64,000 bases of DNA. Source: Variovorax sp. OAS795. GTDB taxonomy: Bacteria; Pseudomonadota; Gammaproteobacteria; Burkholderiales; Burkholderiaceae_C. The translations under genes and the position numbers were made by a program. The notes below the pieces were generated by a model, which saw only the letters and a program-made list of their open reading frames with translations, did not search any database and was not told where the DNA came from. This document shows, piece after piece, positions 37,893-51,282 of this stretch (its first letter is position 1; the number at the start of each line of letters is the position of its first letter). The stretch lies in NCBI RefSeq assembly GCF_040546685.1, contig NZ_JBEPOH010000001.1, positions 62,001-126,000 on the forward strand, read 5' to 3'.

Positions 37893-38044
37893 GCGCCTTG
37901 TCTCCGATATTCTTTTGTGTCCGCCACCTGCCACGGTGCCTATCGTGGCGGAATGCGAATACTAGGTGCGCAGCTTCAGCCGGACAAGGCCGAACTTCGA
38001 CCAAGTTCAGTTCAAAGCCTTGCTGCCGTGCGGAGTCCGGACGC

Positions 38045-38066
38045 AAAAAAGCCGCCCTCGGGCGGC
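38045..38066 (-). terminator. Rho-independent terminator of the ATP synthase operon
   Basis: GCCGCCC-TC-GGGCGGC stem (38051-38066). Read on the minus strand it is followed by six T, 33 bases past the atpC stop. Confidence 0.88.
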
Positions 38067-38099
38067 CTTTCTGTTGCGAGAGCGCTGGGGCTCTTGCGC

Positions 38100-38519
38100 T
38101 TACTTCTTCTGGCGGTACTTGCGCAGTGCCGCGATCTGGGCGGCCATGACGGCCAGCTCGGATTGCGCCATGGCGATGTCGATGTCGCTCTTGGCGTTCT
38201 TGAGCGCTTCCTCGGCAGCCGCCTTGGCCTTGGCGGCCTTCTCGTCGTCGAGGTCCTTGCCGCGGATGGCGGTGTCGGACAGCACGGTGACGGCGTTGGG
38301 CTGCACTTCGAGGATGCCGCCGGCCACGAAGACGAACTCTTCGCCGCCGTCGGCCGTCTCGATGCGCACCGCACCGGGACGGATGCGCGTGATCAGCGGG
38401 GTGTGGCGCGGATAGATGCCGAGCTCACCGGCTTCACCGGGCAGCGCGACGAACCTGGCTTCGCCCGAGAAGATCGACTCTTCCGCGCTGACCACGTCCA
38501 CATGAATGGTGTTTGCCAT
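38100..38519 (-). CDS. atpC: ATP synthase F1 subunit epsilon
   Basis: 139 aa. N-terminal beta-sandwich: [39 protein letters not shown] and [20 protein letters not shown], then the C-terminal helical hairpin ([20 protein letters not shown]). It belongs to the central stalk of F1 and can inhibit ATP hydrolysis. Last gene of the atp operon, followed by a terminator; the 129-bp gap from atpD shows no gene. Confidence 0.95.
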   Translation of the reverse strand: MANTIHVDVVSAEESIFSGEARFVALPGEAGELGIYPRHTPLITRIRPGAVRIETADGGEEFVFVAGGILEVQPNAVTVLSDTAIRGKDLDDEKAAKAKAAAEEALKNAKSDIDIAMAQSELAVMAAQIAALRKYRQKK

Positions 38520-38648
38520 CTTTTTTCCTTTGCCGTTCTATGGAGAACATCGGAAAGCAAGCAGCCGGGCGTCTGGTGAGGCGCCGCGCGCAGCCGTACA
38601 GAAGTACGGCGAGCACGGCAACCAAGCCAGGCGGTCGGCCGCGCCGCT

Positions 38649-40112
<1,464 letters not shown>

Positions 40113-40988
40113 TTACACGCCCGCGGCTGCCGCCGCGCCCGAGACGATCTCGGAGAGTTCCTTGGTGATGCCTGCCTGGCGGGTCTTGTTGTAGACCAGC
40201 TTGAGCTCGTTGATCACGTTGCCCGCGTTGTCCGTTGCCGCCTTCATGGCCACCATGCGCGCCGAGTGCTCGGACGCCATGTTCTCGGCCACGGCCTGGT
40301 AGACCAGCGACTCCACGTAGCGCACCAGCAGTTCGTCGATCACGCTCTGCGCATCGGGTTCGTAGATGTAGTCCCACGAATGATGGCCTTCCTCGACCTG
40401 CAGCGAGTCCGCGGCCAGCGGCAGCAGCTGCTCGACGAGCGGCTCCTGCTTGATCGTGTTGATGAACTTGGTGTAGCACAGGTACACGGCCGAGAGCTTG
40501 CCTTCGGCATAGGCGTCGAGCAGCGTCTTGACCGGCCCGATGAGCTTGTCCAGGTGCGGCGTGTCGCCCAGGTGGGTGACGTGCGCCACCACGCGTGCGC
40601 CGATGCGGTTCAGGAACCCGAAGCCCTTGTTGCCGATGGCGACCGATTCGATGGCGATGCCCGCGTTCTGCGCCTCCCGCAGCTTGCCGGTGACGGCGCG
40701 CAGCAGGTTGGTGTTCAAGCCGCCGCACAGGCCCTTGTCGCTCGTGACGATGATGAAGCCGATGGCCTTGGCATCGTTCTTCTTCATGAACGCGTGGGTG
40801 TACTCGGGGTTCGCCTTGCCGAGGTTGGCCGCAATGTTGCGGATCTTCTCGCTGTAGGGGCGGGCGGCACGCATGCGCTCTTGCGCCTTGCGCATCTTGG
40901 AAACCGAGACCATTTCCATGGCCTTGGTGATCTTCTTGGTGTTTTCCACCGATTTGATCTTGCCGCGGATTTCCTTACCAGCTGCCAT
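40113..40988 (-). CDS. atpG: ATP synthase F1 subunit gamma
   Basis: 291 aa. Rotor shaft: [20 protein letters not shown] at the N terminus and [20 protein letters not shown] near the C terminus are the conserved long coiled-coil helices. Also [17 protein letters not shown]. It turns within the alpha/beta ring. Between atpA and atpD as in all proteobacterial operons. Confidence 0.96.
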   Translation of the reverse strand: MAAGKEIRGKIKSVENTKKITKAMEMVSVSKMRKAQERMRAARPYSEKIRNIAANLGKANPEYTHAFMKKNDAKAIGFIIVTSDKGLCGGLNTNLLRAVTGKLREAQNAGIAIESVAIGNKGFGFLNRIGARVVAHVTHLGDTPHLDKLIGPVKTLLDAYAEGKLSAVYLCYTKFINTIKQEPLVEQLLPLAADSLQVEEGHHSWDYIYEPDAQSVIDELLVRYVESLVYQAVAENMASEHSARMVAMKAATDNAGNVINELKLVYNKTRQAGITKELSEIVSGAAAAAGV

Positions 40989-41021
40989 ATGAACTCCTTC
41001 TTGCGTCGGTCAAGGGGTCGA

Positions 41022-42635
<1,614 letters not shown>

Positions 42636-42683
42636 GACTCTTTCCTTCTTTCTTTGAGGCTACAAGTAGAGGGCTGAAGACCG

Positions 42684-43214
42684 TCAGGCCGCCAGCGCAA
42701 CTTTCATTTGTTCGAGGCGCGCTTTGACGGAGGTGTCGAGCACCTCGTCACCGACCACCACACGGATGCCGCCGATCAGATCCGGCTCTTGCTGGACCGT
42801 GACCTGCAGCTTGCGGCCGAAACGCTTTTCGAGCGCGGCAGCCACATTGGCCAGGGCCGCGGCATCGATGGGAAAGGCGCTGTAGACCACGGCGTCGGAC
42901 GAGCCGCTCTTCGCGTTGGCCAGTGCCCGGAACTGCTTCGCAATTTCCGGCAGCACCGTGAAACGTCCGTTGTCCAGGAGCGCACCCAGGAAGTTCTGGG
43001 CGTGGGCGGTCAGCGGTGCACCGAATGCACCGGCGATCACGCCGAGAACCTGTTCGGCCGTGGCCTTGGGGTTGTCGGCGAATTGCCGGAGCTCCGGACT
43101 GGCCGCGATGGCGGCCACCTGGTCGAGCCAGGCGCTGGTTCCGGCGACGTCGGACGACGACGCCTTGAAAAGCGCCTCGGCGTAGGGACGTGCGATGGTG
43201 GCGAGTTCTGCCAT
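42684..43214 (-). CDS. atpH: ATP synthase F1 subunit delta
   Basis: 176 aa. [20 protein letters not shown] at the N terminus and [20 protein letters not shown] near the C terminus are the OSCP/delta signature. Links F1 to the peripheral stalk. It starts 8 bases after the atpF stop. Confidence 0.95.
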   Translation of the reverse strand: MAELATIARPYAEALFKASSSDVAGTSAWLDQVAAIAASPELRQFADNPKATAEQVLGVIAGAFGAPLTAHAQNFLGALLDNGRFTVLPEIAKQFRALANAKSGSSDAVVYSAFPIDAAALANVAAALEKRFGRKLQVTVQQEPDLIGGIRVVVGDEVLDTSVKARLEQMKVALAA

Positions 43215-43222
43215 GGCTTCTA

Positions 43223-43693
43223 TCAGAGTTCGGTCTGCAGGCGGGCGAGCAAATCGGCGTGGACGCCCGCATTCACTTCCTTGCGCAGGATCTGCTCTGC
43301 GCCCTTGACGGCCAGTGCGGCAACCTGTTCGCGCAATGCTTCGCGCGCCTTCAGTGCCTGCTGGTCGGCTTCGACGCGTGCCGCAGCAACGATCTTGTTG
43401 CCTTCTTCGGTCGCGCGGGCCTTGGCCTCTTCAACGATGGCCTGGGCGCGACGTTCGGCGTCGGCAAGACGTTGCGCGGACTCGTTGCGTGCCTGGCCGA
43501 GTTCGGCTTCCACGCGCTTGTTGGCGGCGGACAGCTCGGACTTGGCCTTGTCGGCTGCAGCGAGGCCTTCGGCGATCTTCGCGGCGCGGTCGTCCAGCGC
43601 CTTGGCGATCGGCGGCCACACGAACTTCATCGTGAACCCGACCAGGATCAGGAACACGATCATCTGAACGATCAGGGTACCGGTAATGCTCAC
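43223..43693 (-). CDS. atpF: ATP synthase Fo subunit b
   Basis: 156 aa. One N-terminal transmembrane helix ([19 protein letters not shown]), then a long charged helix to the end ([20 protein letters not shown]). Dimeric peripheral stalk. Same strand and order as in other proteobacteria. Confidence 0.95.
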   Translation of the reverse strand: MSITGTLIVQMIVFLILVGFTMKFVWPPIAKALDDRAAKIAEGLAAADKAKSELSAANKRVEAELGQARNESAQRLADAERRAQAIVEEAKARATEEGNKIVAAARVEADQQALKAREALREQVAALAVKGAEQILRKEVNAGVHADLLARLQTEL

Positions 43694-43770
43694 TTTTCAC
43701 CCTCTCTTTGGGATTGAATGCGACACCATTCCGCGAAGGGGAACGACGTCACGGGTCCGACGAGAAAGAC

Positions 43771-44043
<273 letters not shown>

Positions 44044-44095
44044 CTAGAGGACTTTGGTTGAAGAGAAAACAAAAAACAAAAACGAAACCGAACGA

Positions 44096-44965
44096 TCAGT
44101 GGTGATCGTGAGCCTGGCCGATGTAGACCAGCGCCAGCATCATGAACACGAAGGCTTGCAGCGTGATGATCAGGATGTGGAAGATGGCCCAGGCCGTGCC
44201 CGCGACGATGTGGCCGATGGCCAGGCCGATGCCGGTGGCCGACAGCGACCAGGCACCGCCCATGAGGGCGATCAGCAGGAAGATCAGTTCGCCGGCATAC
44301 ATGTTGCCGAACAGCCGCATGCCGTGCGAGACGGTCTTGGCGACGAACTCGATCATCTGCATGGCGAAGTTGAACGGATACAGCGCCCAGTGATTGCCGA
44401 ACGGCGCGGTGAAGAGCTCGTGCACCCAGCCGCCGAAACCCTTGATCTTGATGTTGTAGTACAGGCACACCAGCAGCACGGCAACCGACATGCCCATGGT
44501 CACCGAGAGGTCGGCCGTCGGCACGACGCGCAGGTAGGCGTGGTGCGGGTCTGCGCCGGCGATGCCGAAGATCTTGGCCCAGATGGCCGGGAACAGGTCG
44601 ACCGGGAACAGGTCCATTGCGTTCAGCAGGAAGATCCACACGAAGATGGTGAGCGCGAGCGGAGCGACGAACTTGCGGCTGGTGGCGTTGTGCACGATGC
44701 CCTTGGCTTGCTGGTCGACCATTTCGACCAGCAGCTCGACGGCCGCCTGGAAACGTCCCGGAACGCCCGCGGTCGCCTTGCGGGCCGCCAGCCAGAGCAG
44801 CCAGCAACCCAGGGCGCCGAGTGCTATCGAGAAGAAGAGCGAGTCGAAATTGAAAACCGAAAAGTCGGCAACACCTGCGGGCTTGGAGCTTTGCAGGTGC
44901 GTCAAGTGGTGAATGATGTATTCACCCGCGGTCTGACCATGTTCCGCAGCGTTTTCAGCAGCCAT
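44096..44965 (-). CDS. atpB: ATP synthase Fo subunit a
   Basis: 289 aa, several transmembrane helices. The key helix with the essential Arg is [20 protein letters not shown]; the last helix is [15 protein letters not shown] terminus is amphipathic ([20 protein letters not shown]). Forms the proton half-channels next to the c-ring. Confidence 0.95.
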   Translation of the reverse strand: MAAENAAEHGQTAGEYIIHHLTHLQSSKPAGVADFSVFNFDSLFFSIALGALGCWLLWLAARKATAGVPGRFQAAVELLVEMVDQQAKGIVHNATSRKFVAPLALTIFVWIFLLNAMDLFPVDLFPAIWAKIFGIAGADPHHAYLRVVPTADLSVTMGMSVAVLLVCLYYNIKIKGFGGWVHELFTAPFGNHWALYPFNFAMQMIEFVAKTVSHGMRLFGNMYAGELIFLLIALMGGAWSLSATGIGLAIGHIVAGTAWAIFHILIITLQAFVFMMLALVYIGQAHDHH

Positions 44966-44969
44966 TCAG

Positions 44970-45455
44970 TTACTCGTCTCTATGTTGCCGGCGCCGGGGC
45001 GAGAACATCACCGCCAACCAGGCCGCCTTCATTGTCACCACCAAGCCGACCAGCATTGCGGGCCAGCTCAGCGCCGTTATCAGCATTGGCGCCGCGAACA
45101 ACATCGCGAGCGACAACGCCATCTTGACCATTTCCCAGAGGAAGAACCCGACCACCGCAGTGCCCGGATTCAAGGAAGAAAACCGGCCGGTCAACCCCCG
45201 TGCGAATACCGCGGCAGGAATGACCACCGCGATCGCACCGTAAGCGGCGGACCAACCCAGATTTTGCCTCCCCGTCAGTCCCCAGGCGGCCAAAGCCACC
45301 AGCAGACCGACAACCAACTGCCCCGCGATGACCCGCCAAGGGGAAATCGAGGGATGCCTTGCACGCAGTTCACTCGCCTCATCGGCGGTCAACGGCTTGA
45401 ATTCCGTGTCGAGGTCCTCCGCGACCCTCTCATCTTTTCGGGCGATTGTTTTCAT
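44970..45455 (-). CDS. atpI: ATP synthase assembly protein I
   Basis: 161 aa. A charged N-terminal 35 residues, then four hydrophobic segments: VIAGQLVVGLLVALAAWGLT, AAYGAIAVVIPAAVFARGLT, VVGFFLWEMVKMALSLAMLF and MLVGLVVTMKAAWLAVM. AtpI-type small membrane proteins aid c-ring assembly. First gene of the operon, 4 bases upstream of atpB. Confidence 0.85.
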   Translation of the reverse strand: MKTIARKDERVAEDLDTEFKPLTADEASELRARHPSISPWRVIAGQLVVGLLVALAAWGLTGRQNLGWSAAYGAIAVVIPAAVFARGLTGRFSSLNPGTAVVGFFLWEMVKMALSLAMLFAAPMLITALSWPAMLVGLVVTMKAAWLAVMFSPRRRQHRDE

Positions 45456-45502
45456 TTCGAATGAAGCCCGGTGACGACCCAGAATTTCTACAAAGCCATT
45501 GG

Positions 45503-45508
45503 ATTATA
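45503..45508 (-). promoter_or_regulatory. Possible -10 element of the atp operon promoter
   Basis: TATAAT on the minus strand, 48 bases upstream of the atpI ATG, in the 157-bp gap shared with the divergent aminotransferase gene. No convincing -35 hexamer. Confidence 0.45.
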
Positions 45509-45612
45509 AGTAAAAACCCAGCCCGTCCGGCCACTTGCACTGTCACCGTTGCAAATCGGGGCCGCGCGGGCTGACGAGAACCCGACTCGGCGCGCACAAC
45601 CATAATTCCGGC

Positions 45613-46506
45613 ATGCACCCTCTCACTGCCGCACTTCCCTCCACACCCTGCTATCTCGACGGCGAATACACCGCCGTCAAGGACGCCAAGGTCAGCGTGC
45701 TCGACCGTGGCTTCATTTTCGGCGACGGCGTCTACGAGGTCGTCCCCGCCTATGGCGGCCAGCCCTTCTGCTTCGAAGAACACATGGCGCGGCTCGATCG
45801 ATCGCTGGCCGAGCTGCAGATCGCCAATCCGCTCACGCTCGACGAGTGGCGGGGCATCGTGATGCGTTTGATCGGGCCGGGCGGCGCTGCACCGCAGGCG
45901 GTCTACTTCCAGGTGACGCGCGGCGTTGCGCCGCGCGACCACGCGATGGTCAAGGGGCTCCGGCCCACCGTCTTCGTGATGGTGAATCCGCTGCCGCCGG
46001 TGGCCGATGCGGTGCGCGCCCAGGGCGTGGGCTGCGTGACGGCAGACGACTTCCGCTGGCAGAAGGCCCACATCAAGAGCACCAGCCTGCTGGGCGCCGT
46101 GCTTGCGCGGCAGATCAGTGTCGAGGCCGGCGCAGCCGAGACCGTGATGTTCCGCGGCGACTGGCTCAGCGAGGCTTCGTCGAGCAATGTGTGGATCGTG
46201 AAGGACGGCGTACTGATCGGCCCGCCCAAGGACAACCTGGTGCTCACCGGCATCCGCTACGGCCTGCTCGAGCGCCTGTGCCAGGAGCGCGGCATTCCGT
46301 TTGCGCTGCGGCGCGTGTCGCGCGACGAAGTGTTCGGCGCCGACGAACTGATCCTGTCCTCGGCCAGCAAGGAAGTGCTGCCCGTCGCCACGCTCGACGG
46401 CAAGGCCATTGGGAATGGCCGGCCCGGCCCCATCTACGAGAGCTTGTATGCGGCCTATCAGGAGGCCAAGCAACGCAACGCTGAGAAGCAAGGAGCCCCG
46501 GCATGA
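45613..46506 (+). CDS. dat: Class IV aminotransferase (D-amino acid aminotransferase-like)
   Basis: 297 aa. PLP fold type IV: YLDGEYTAVKDAKVSVLDRG near the N terminus, the PLP Lys in KAHIKSTSLLGAVLA, and EASSSNVWIVKDG with LTGIRYGLLERL. D-amino acid transaminases and branched-chain enzymes share this fold; DRGFIFGDGVYEVVPAYGGQ favours D-alanine transaminase. It makes D-glutamate/D-alanine for peptidoglycan or acts on other amino acids. It overlaps ybeD by ATGA, so is co-transcribed with ybeD-lipB-lipA. Confidence 0.85.
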   Translation: MHPLTAALPSTPCYLDGEYTAVKDAKVSVLDRGFIFGDGVYEVVPAYGGQPFCFEEHMARLDRSLAELQIANPLTLDEWRGIVMRLIGPGGAAPQAVYFQVTRGVAPRDHAMVKGLRPTVFVMVNPLPPVADAVRAQGVGCVTADDFRWQKAHIKSTSLLGAVLARQISVEAGAAETVMFRGDWLSEASSSNVWIVKDGVLIGPPKDNLVLTGIRYGLLERLCQERGIPFALRRVSRDEVFGADELILSSASKEVLPVATLDGKAIGNGRPGPIYESLYAAYQEAKQRNAEKQGAPA

Positions 46507-46811
46507 CCGAGAACACCACCGACCCCGTCACCACGCCCATTCCCGATCCGCGCAAGGAATCGCTGATCGAATATCCCTCGCAGTTCCCGATCAAGGTCAT
46601 GGGCGTGAAGGCCGACGGCTTCGTGCATGCGATCACGCAGATCGCCGAGCGCTTCGATCCCGCCTTCGACGCGACCACGGTCGAGCTGCGCGACAGCAAG
46701 GCCGGCAACTACCTGGGCGTGACCATCACGGTGACGGCCACCAGCCGCGAGCAGCTCGACGATCTCTATCGCGCCCTGTCGGCCCACCCGTCGGTCAAGG
46801 TGGTGCTCTGA
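46503..46811 (+). CDS. ybeD: YbeD family protein (DUF493)
   Basis: 102 aa. The DUF493 ACT-like fold: [20 protein letters not shown] and the C-terminal [18 protein letters not shown]. In many proteobacteria it precedes lipB, as here. Proposed to be a small regulator of lipoate metabolism; not demonstrated. Coupled to the aminotransferase gene by ATGA. Confidence 0.92.
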   Translation: MTENTTDPVTTPIPDPRKESLIEYPSQFPIKVMGVKADGFVHAITQIAERFDPAFDATTVELRDSKAGNYLGVTITVTATSREQLDDLYRALSAHPSVKVVL

Positions 46812-46821
46812 GCGAGCCCCG

Positions 46822-47523
46822 ATGACCGTGGCCGAGCAACCGACGGGCACCGCCATGGAACTGCGCTGGCTGGGCCGCGTCGGCTATGCCGAGACCTTTG
46901 CGGCCATGAAGCAGTTCACGCTCGACCGGCTGCCGGAAACGCCCGACGCGCTATGGATGTGCGAGCACGCGCCCGTGTTCACCCAAGGGCTCGCGGGCAA
47001 GCAGGACCACATCCTGAACCCCGGCGACATTCCCGTGGTGCAGACCGACCGCGGCGGGCAGGTCACCTTCCACGGCCCCGGCCAGGCGGTCGGCTATCCG
47101 CTGGTCGACCTGCGACGGGCCGGCTACTACGTGAAGGAATACGTCTACCGGATCGAGGAATCGGTGCTGCGCACGCTCGCGCACTTCGGCGTGACGGGCC
47201 ATCGCGTGCCAGGCGCGCCGGGCATCTACGTGCGGCTGGACGATCCGTTCTCGCATGCCGCGCTGACCGGCCCGCTGCCCGCCGGCGACCCGTTCCGCGG
47301 GCTCGGCAAGATCGCCGCACTGGGCATCAAGGTGAGCCGCCACGCCACCTACCACGGCGTGGCCCTCAACGTCGCGATGGACCTCGAACCCTTCTCGCGA
47401 ATCAACCCATGTGGGTATGCGGGGCTGCAAACGGTCGATCTTTCTACAATCGGGGTCCAAACCACATGGGAAGACGCTGCCCGGGTCCTGAGCCAGAAGC
47501 TCACCACCTACCTGGCGCCTTAG
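46822..47523 (+). CDS. lipB: Octanoyltransferase LipB
   Basis: 233 aa from the ATG at 46822. LipB core: [39 protein letters not shown], the Lys in [20 protein letters not shown] and the catalytic Cys in [15 protein letters not shown]. It transfers octanoate from acyl carrier protein to lipoyl domains. It ends 6 bases before lipA. Confidence 0.95.
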   Translation: MTVAEQPTGTAMELRWLGRVGYAETFAAMKQFTLDRLPETPDALWMCEHAPVFTQGLAGKQDHILNPGDIPVVQTDRGGQVTFHGPGQAVGYPLVDLRRAGYYVKEYVYRIEESVLRTLAHFGVTGHRVPGAPGIYVRLDDPFSHAALTGPLPAGDPFRGLGKIAALGIKVSRHATYHGVALNVAMDLEPFSRINPCGYAGLQTVDLSTIGVQTTWEDAARVLSQKLTTYLAP

Positions 47524-47529
47524 CATCCA

Positions 47530-48510
47530 ATGAGCTCTACCGAAGTCGTCCGGGACGCACAAAGCGCCGAAAACTACAATCCGCTGGCCAAGCAGAAGGC
47601 CGCGGCCAAGCTGTCGCGCATCCCCGTCAAGGTGGTTCAGGGCGAGGTGCTCAAGAAGCCCGAGTGGATCCGCGTGAAGGCCGGCAGCCCCACCACCCGC
47701 TTCTACGAGATCAAGCAGATCCTGCGCGAGAGCAACCTGCACACGGTCTGCGAGGAAGCCTCGTGCCCGAACATCGGCGAGTGCTTCGGCAACGGCACGG
47801 CCACCTTCATGATCATGGGCGACAAGTGCACGCGGCGCTGCCCGTTCTGCGACGTGGGCCATGGCCGCCCCGACCCGCTCGACAAGGACGAGCCGCTGAA
47901 CCTGGCCAAGACCATCGCCAAGCTGCGCCTGAAGTACGTGGTGATCACCAGCGTCGACCGCGACGACCTGCGCGATGGCGGCAGCCAGCATTTCGTCGAC
48001 TGCATCACCCACATCCGCGAGCTCTCGCCGATGACGCAGATCGAGATCCTGGTGCCCGACTTCCGCGGCCGCGACGACCGCGCGCTCGAGATCCTCAAGG
48101 CCGCGCCGCCCGACGTGATGAACCACAACCTGGAAACCGCGCCGCGCCTGTACAAGGAAGCGCGCCCCGGCAGCGACTACCAGTTCAGCCTCAACCTGCT
48201 GAAGAAGTTCAAGGCGCTGCACCCCGCCGTGCCGACCAAGAGCGGCATCATGGTGGGCCTGGGCGAAACCGACGAAGAGATCCTGCAGGTGATGCGCGAC
48301 ATGCGCGCGCACGGCATCGACATGCTGACCATCGGCCAGTACCTGTCGCCGTCGGGCTCGCACCTGCCTGTGCGCCGCTACGTTCACCCCGACACCTTCA
48401 AGATGTTCGAGGAAGAGGCCTACAAGATGGGCTTCAGCCACGCCGCCGTGGGCGCGATGGTGCGCTCCAGCTACCACGCCGACCAGCAGGCGCACGCCGC
48501 CGGCGTCTGA
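47530..48510 (+). CDS. lipA: Lipoyl synthase LipA
   Basis: 326 aa. Both iron-sulfur clusters are visible: [12 protein letters not shown] (auxiliary cluster) and the radical-[13 protein letters not shown], with the following [13 protein letters not shown]. It inserts two sulfurs into octanoyl chains. Third gene of the lipoate operon; sufficient with LipB for lipoylation of pyruvate and 2-oxoglutarate dehydrogenases. Confidence 0.97.
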   Translation: MSSTEVVRDAQSAENYNPLAKQKAAAKLSRIPVKVVQGEVLKKPEWIRVKAGSPTTRFYEIKQILRESNLHTVCEEASCPNIGECFGNGTATFMIMGDKCTRRCPFCDVGHGRPDPLDKDEPLNLAKTIAKLRLKYVVITSVDRDDLRDGGSQHFVDCITHIRELSPMTQIEILVPDFRGRDDRALEILKAAPPDVMNHNLETAPRLYKEARPGSDYQFSLNLLKKFKALHPAVPTKSGIMVGLGETDEEILQVMRDMRAHGIDMLTIGQYLSPSGSHLPVRRYVHPDTFKMFEEEAYKMGFSHAAVGAMVRSSYHADQQAHAAGV

Positions 48511-48608
48511 GCCGCGGGGCCGCGGCCGCCGCCGGGCCGTCGCGTGCAGCTCACCCGGTGCGGCCCTTCTTCGCTATCCTTTCGGCTGGCCAAGACGAAG
48601 GATCGATT

Positions 48609-50171
48609 TTGCAAACGCACCCTGCCATCCAAGCCGCGATGGAAAGCGAGTTCGGCGCCATTGCCGATCTGGTTCGCCTCCATGCGCAACACACGCCCGA
48701 TCGCGCCGCGCTCGCGGATGCGCATCACACCTTGACCTACCGCGCGCTCGACGCGCTGATGGACCGCATCGCGGCCAGCCTGCAGCGGGACGGGCTCGGG
48801 CCCGGCGACGCCATTGCGGTTTGCGCGTCGTCCTCGGTGAACTACGCGGCGGTGTTCCTGGGCGCCCTGCGCGCCGGCCTCGCGGTCGCGCCGCTCGCGC
48901 CCGGCTCCACGCCCGCCAGTCTGGCCCGCATGATCGAGGATGCCGACGCGCGCATTCTCTTCACCGACGCTTCGGCGGCCGAGGTTGTCGGCCCCGCAAA
49001 GGAAGGCGGCATTGCGCGCGTGGCGCTCGACGGCTCCGCCGCCGGGCAGAGCCTCGAGGACTGGCTGGCGCCCGTGGGCGCGCAGCCCCGCGCCGTCGAC
49101 ACGCAGCCTTCGTGGCCCTTCAACATCATCTATTCCTCGGGCACCACCGGCGAGCCCAAGGGCATCGTGCAGGGGCACGGCATGCGCTGGGCCCATGTGC
49201 AGCGCGGCGCCAAGTACGGCTACGGCCCCGACACCGTCACGCTGCTGTCGACGCCGCTGTATTCGAACACCACGCTGGTGGTGTTCTTCCCCACCATCGC
49301 CTTCGGCGGCTGCGTGGTGCTGATGCCGAAGTTCGACGCGCTGGGCTACCTGCAACTGGCCGAGCGGCACCGCGTGACGCACACCATGCTGGTGCCGGTG
49401 CAGTACCAGCGCCTGATGGCGCATCCGCGCTTCGATGCGCACGACCTCTCGTCGTCCCGCTTCAAGTTCAGCACCAGCGCGCCCTTCAATGCCGCGCTCA
49501 AGGCCGACGTGCTCGCGCGCTGGCCCGGCGGGCTGATCGAGTTCTACGGCATGACGGAAGGCGGCGGAACCTGCATCCTCGAAGCCCACCTGCATCCCGG
49601 CAAGCTGCACACGGTGGGCAGCCCGGCCGAGGGCAGCGACATCCGGCTCATCGACGAGGAAGGCCGCGAGATTCCGCGCGGCGACACCGAGCAGGCGGGC
49701 GAGGTGGTGGGCCATTCGGCCGGCATGATGACCGGCTACCACCGCCAGCCCGCCAAGACACGCGAGGCCGAATGGTTCGATGCGAGCGGCAAGCGCTTCA
49801 TCCGCACCGGGGACGTCGGCCGCTTCGATGCCGACGGCTTCCTGACCCTGTTCGACCGCAAGAAGGACATGATCATCAGCGGCGGCTTCAACATCTATCC
49901 GAGCGACCTGGAGACCGTGCTGCGGGGCCATGCCGCCGTGGCCGATGTCGCGGTGGTCGGCGTGCCCTCGGAGCAATGGGGCGAGACGCCGGTGGCCTTC
50001 GTGGTGCGGCGCGAAGGCGACGGCACCACCGAAGAGGCCCTGCTGCAATGGACCAACGCGCAGCTCGGCAAGACGCAGCGCCTCGCGCGCCTGCACTTCA
50101 TCGACGAGCTGCCACGCAGCGCGATCGGCAAGGTCCTGAAGCGCGAGCTGCGTGACCTCGTCGGCCGCTGA
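48609..50171 (+). CDS. Acyl-CoA synthetase/AMP-binding ligase
   Basis: 520 aa from the TTG at 48609, which has AAGGA 6 bases upstream; an ATG 30 bases later lacks one. ANL-family motifs: FNIIYSSGTTGEPKGIVQG (A3), EFYGMTEGGG (A5), FIRTGDVGRFDADGF (A7), FDRKKDMIISGGFNIYPSDL (A8) and RSAIGKVLKRELR (A10 Lys). It activates a carboxylic acid with ATP and CoA; the substrate is unknown. Its stop overlaps the start region of the next gene. Confidence 0.9.
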   Translation: MQTHPAIQAAMESEFGAIADLVRLHAQHTPDRAALADAHHTLTYRALDALMDRIAASLQRDGLGPGDAIAVCASSSVNYAAVFLGALRAGLAVAPLAPGSTPASLARMIEDADARILFTDASAAEVVGPAKEGGIARVALDGSAAGQSLEDWLAPVGAQPRAVDTQPSWPFNIIYSSGTTGEPKGIVQGHGMRWAHVQRGAKYGYGPDTVTLLSTPLYSNTTLVVFFPTIAFGGCVVLMPKFDALGYLQLAERHRVTHTMLVPVQYQRLMAHPRFDAHDLSSSRFKFSTSAPFNAALKADVLARWPGGLIEFYGMTEGGGTCILEAHLHPGKLHTVGSPAEGSDIRLIDEEGREIPRGDTEQAGEVVGHSAGMMTGYHRQPAKTREAEWFDASGKRFIRTGDVGRFDADGFLTLFDRKKDMIISGGFNIYPSDLETVLRGHAAVADVAVVGVPSEQWGETPVAFVVRREGDGTTEEALLQWTNAQLGKTQRLARLHFIDELPRSAIGKVLKRELRDLVGR

Positions 50172-51282
50172 ACCATCGGCCGCAGCGCCGTCCGAAGAGG
50201 GCGGAGGCAACGGGTTGCTGTGGCTGCTGGCCGCCGTCGCGGTGGTGTTCGCCTTCCTGCGCCCGCGCGCGCCCATGGACTGGCTCCAGTTGGTCGACTG
50301 GCAAACGGTGGGCGCCCTCACGGGCCTGCTCGCCATCACCCAGGGCGTGGAAAAAAGCGGCATGCTGCAGGCCGCGGCGCAGCGCCTGCTCGCGCGCACG
50401 CACAGCCAGCGCAGCCTCGCGCTGCTGCTGACCGCGTGTGCCGCGCTGCTCTCCGCGCTGGTGACCAACGACGTGAGCCTGTTCCTGCTGGTGCCACTCA
50501 CGCGCGTGCTCGCCAACCAGGCGCACCTGCCGCTCGCGCGGCTCGTGGTGCTCGAGGCGCTGGCCGTCAACGCGGGCTCCGCCCTCACGCCCATCGGCAA
50601 TCCGCAGAACCTGTATCTCTGGCACCGTTCAGGCGAGAGCTTTGCCGCCTTCATGGGGATGATGTTGCCGACCGTCGCGGTGATGCTGTTCTGGCTCTTC
50701 GCGGCGGCCTGGCTGCTGGTGCCGCGCACGCCGATCGCGCTCAAGCCCGAGGCCGAAACCTCACCGGTGCAGCCGCGCCTGCTGGCGCTGGCGGGCGTGC
50801 TGTTCATCGGCTTCGTGGTCGCGCTCGACCGGCACTGGCTGCTGGCGGGCCTGGGCGTGGTATTGGCCGTGTTCCTCGTGACCTATCCGCGCGTGCTGCG
50901 CGGCATCGACTGGGCCCTGCTCGCGATCATCGCGCTGATGTTCGTGGACCTGCGGCAGCTGGCCGAACTGCCCGCCATCGTGGCGCTGCTGAACCATTGG
51001 CCGATCACCGAGGGATGGCGCGCCTACCTGGCCGCCATCGTGGCCTCGCAATTCATCAGCAACGTGCCGGCCGCGATCCTGCTCGACGGCCATGTGCGCG
51101 ACCTGCCGGCGCTGGCCGCCGGCGTGAGCGTGGGCGGCTTCGGCTGCGTGCTGGGCTCGCTGGCCAATCTGATCGCGTTGCGGCTTGCCAGGGTGCCGCA
51201 CGGACTGCGCGAGTTCCACCGCATCAGCATTCCCTTCCTGCTGGTGTGCGCGGCGTCGGCGTTGCCGCTGCGGCTGGGATGA
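50152..51282 (+). CDS. SLC13/ArsB-NhaD-type membrane transporter
   Basis: 376 aa from a GTG at 50152, overlapping the ligase gene by 20 bases. About ten hydrophobic segments; the conserved ion-transporter motif LVTNDVSLFLLVPLTRVLAN and AVNAGSALTPIGNPQNLYLW, repeated in the second half as SQFISNVPAAILL, fit the IT superfamily (CitMHS/ArsB/SLC13). Transports an anion or cation; substrate unknown. Its stop overlaps the AraC gene start. Confidence 0.82.
   Translation: MTSSAAEPSAAAPSEEGGGNGLLWLLAAVAVVFAFLRPRAPMDWLQLVDWQTVGALTGLLAITQGVEKSGMLQAAAQRLLARTHSQRSLALLLTACAALLSALVTNDVSLFLLVPLTRVLANQAHLPLARLVVLEALAVNAGSALTPIGNPQNLYLWHRSGESFAAFMGMMLPTVAVMLFWLFAAAWLLVPRTPIALKPEAETSPVQPRLLALAGVLFIGFVVALDRHWLLAGLGVVLAVFLVTYPRVLRGIDWALLAIIALMFVDLRQLAELPAIVALLNHWPITEGWRAYLAAIVASQFISNVPAAILLDGHVRDLPALAAGVSVGGFGCVLGSLANLIALRLARVPHGLREFHRISIPFLLVCAASALPLRLG

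Noticed and set aside
45430-46491. 353-codon minus-strand ORF opposite the aminotransferase
   Set aside because: Shadow; the plus strand has the PLP fold type IV signature and operon coupling.
48471-50807. 778-codon minus-strand ORF opposite the acyl-CoA synthetase
   Set aside because: Low-complexity antisense product; the plus strand has all ANL enzyme motifs.
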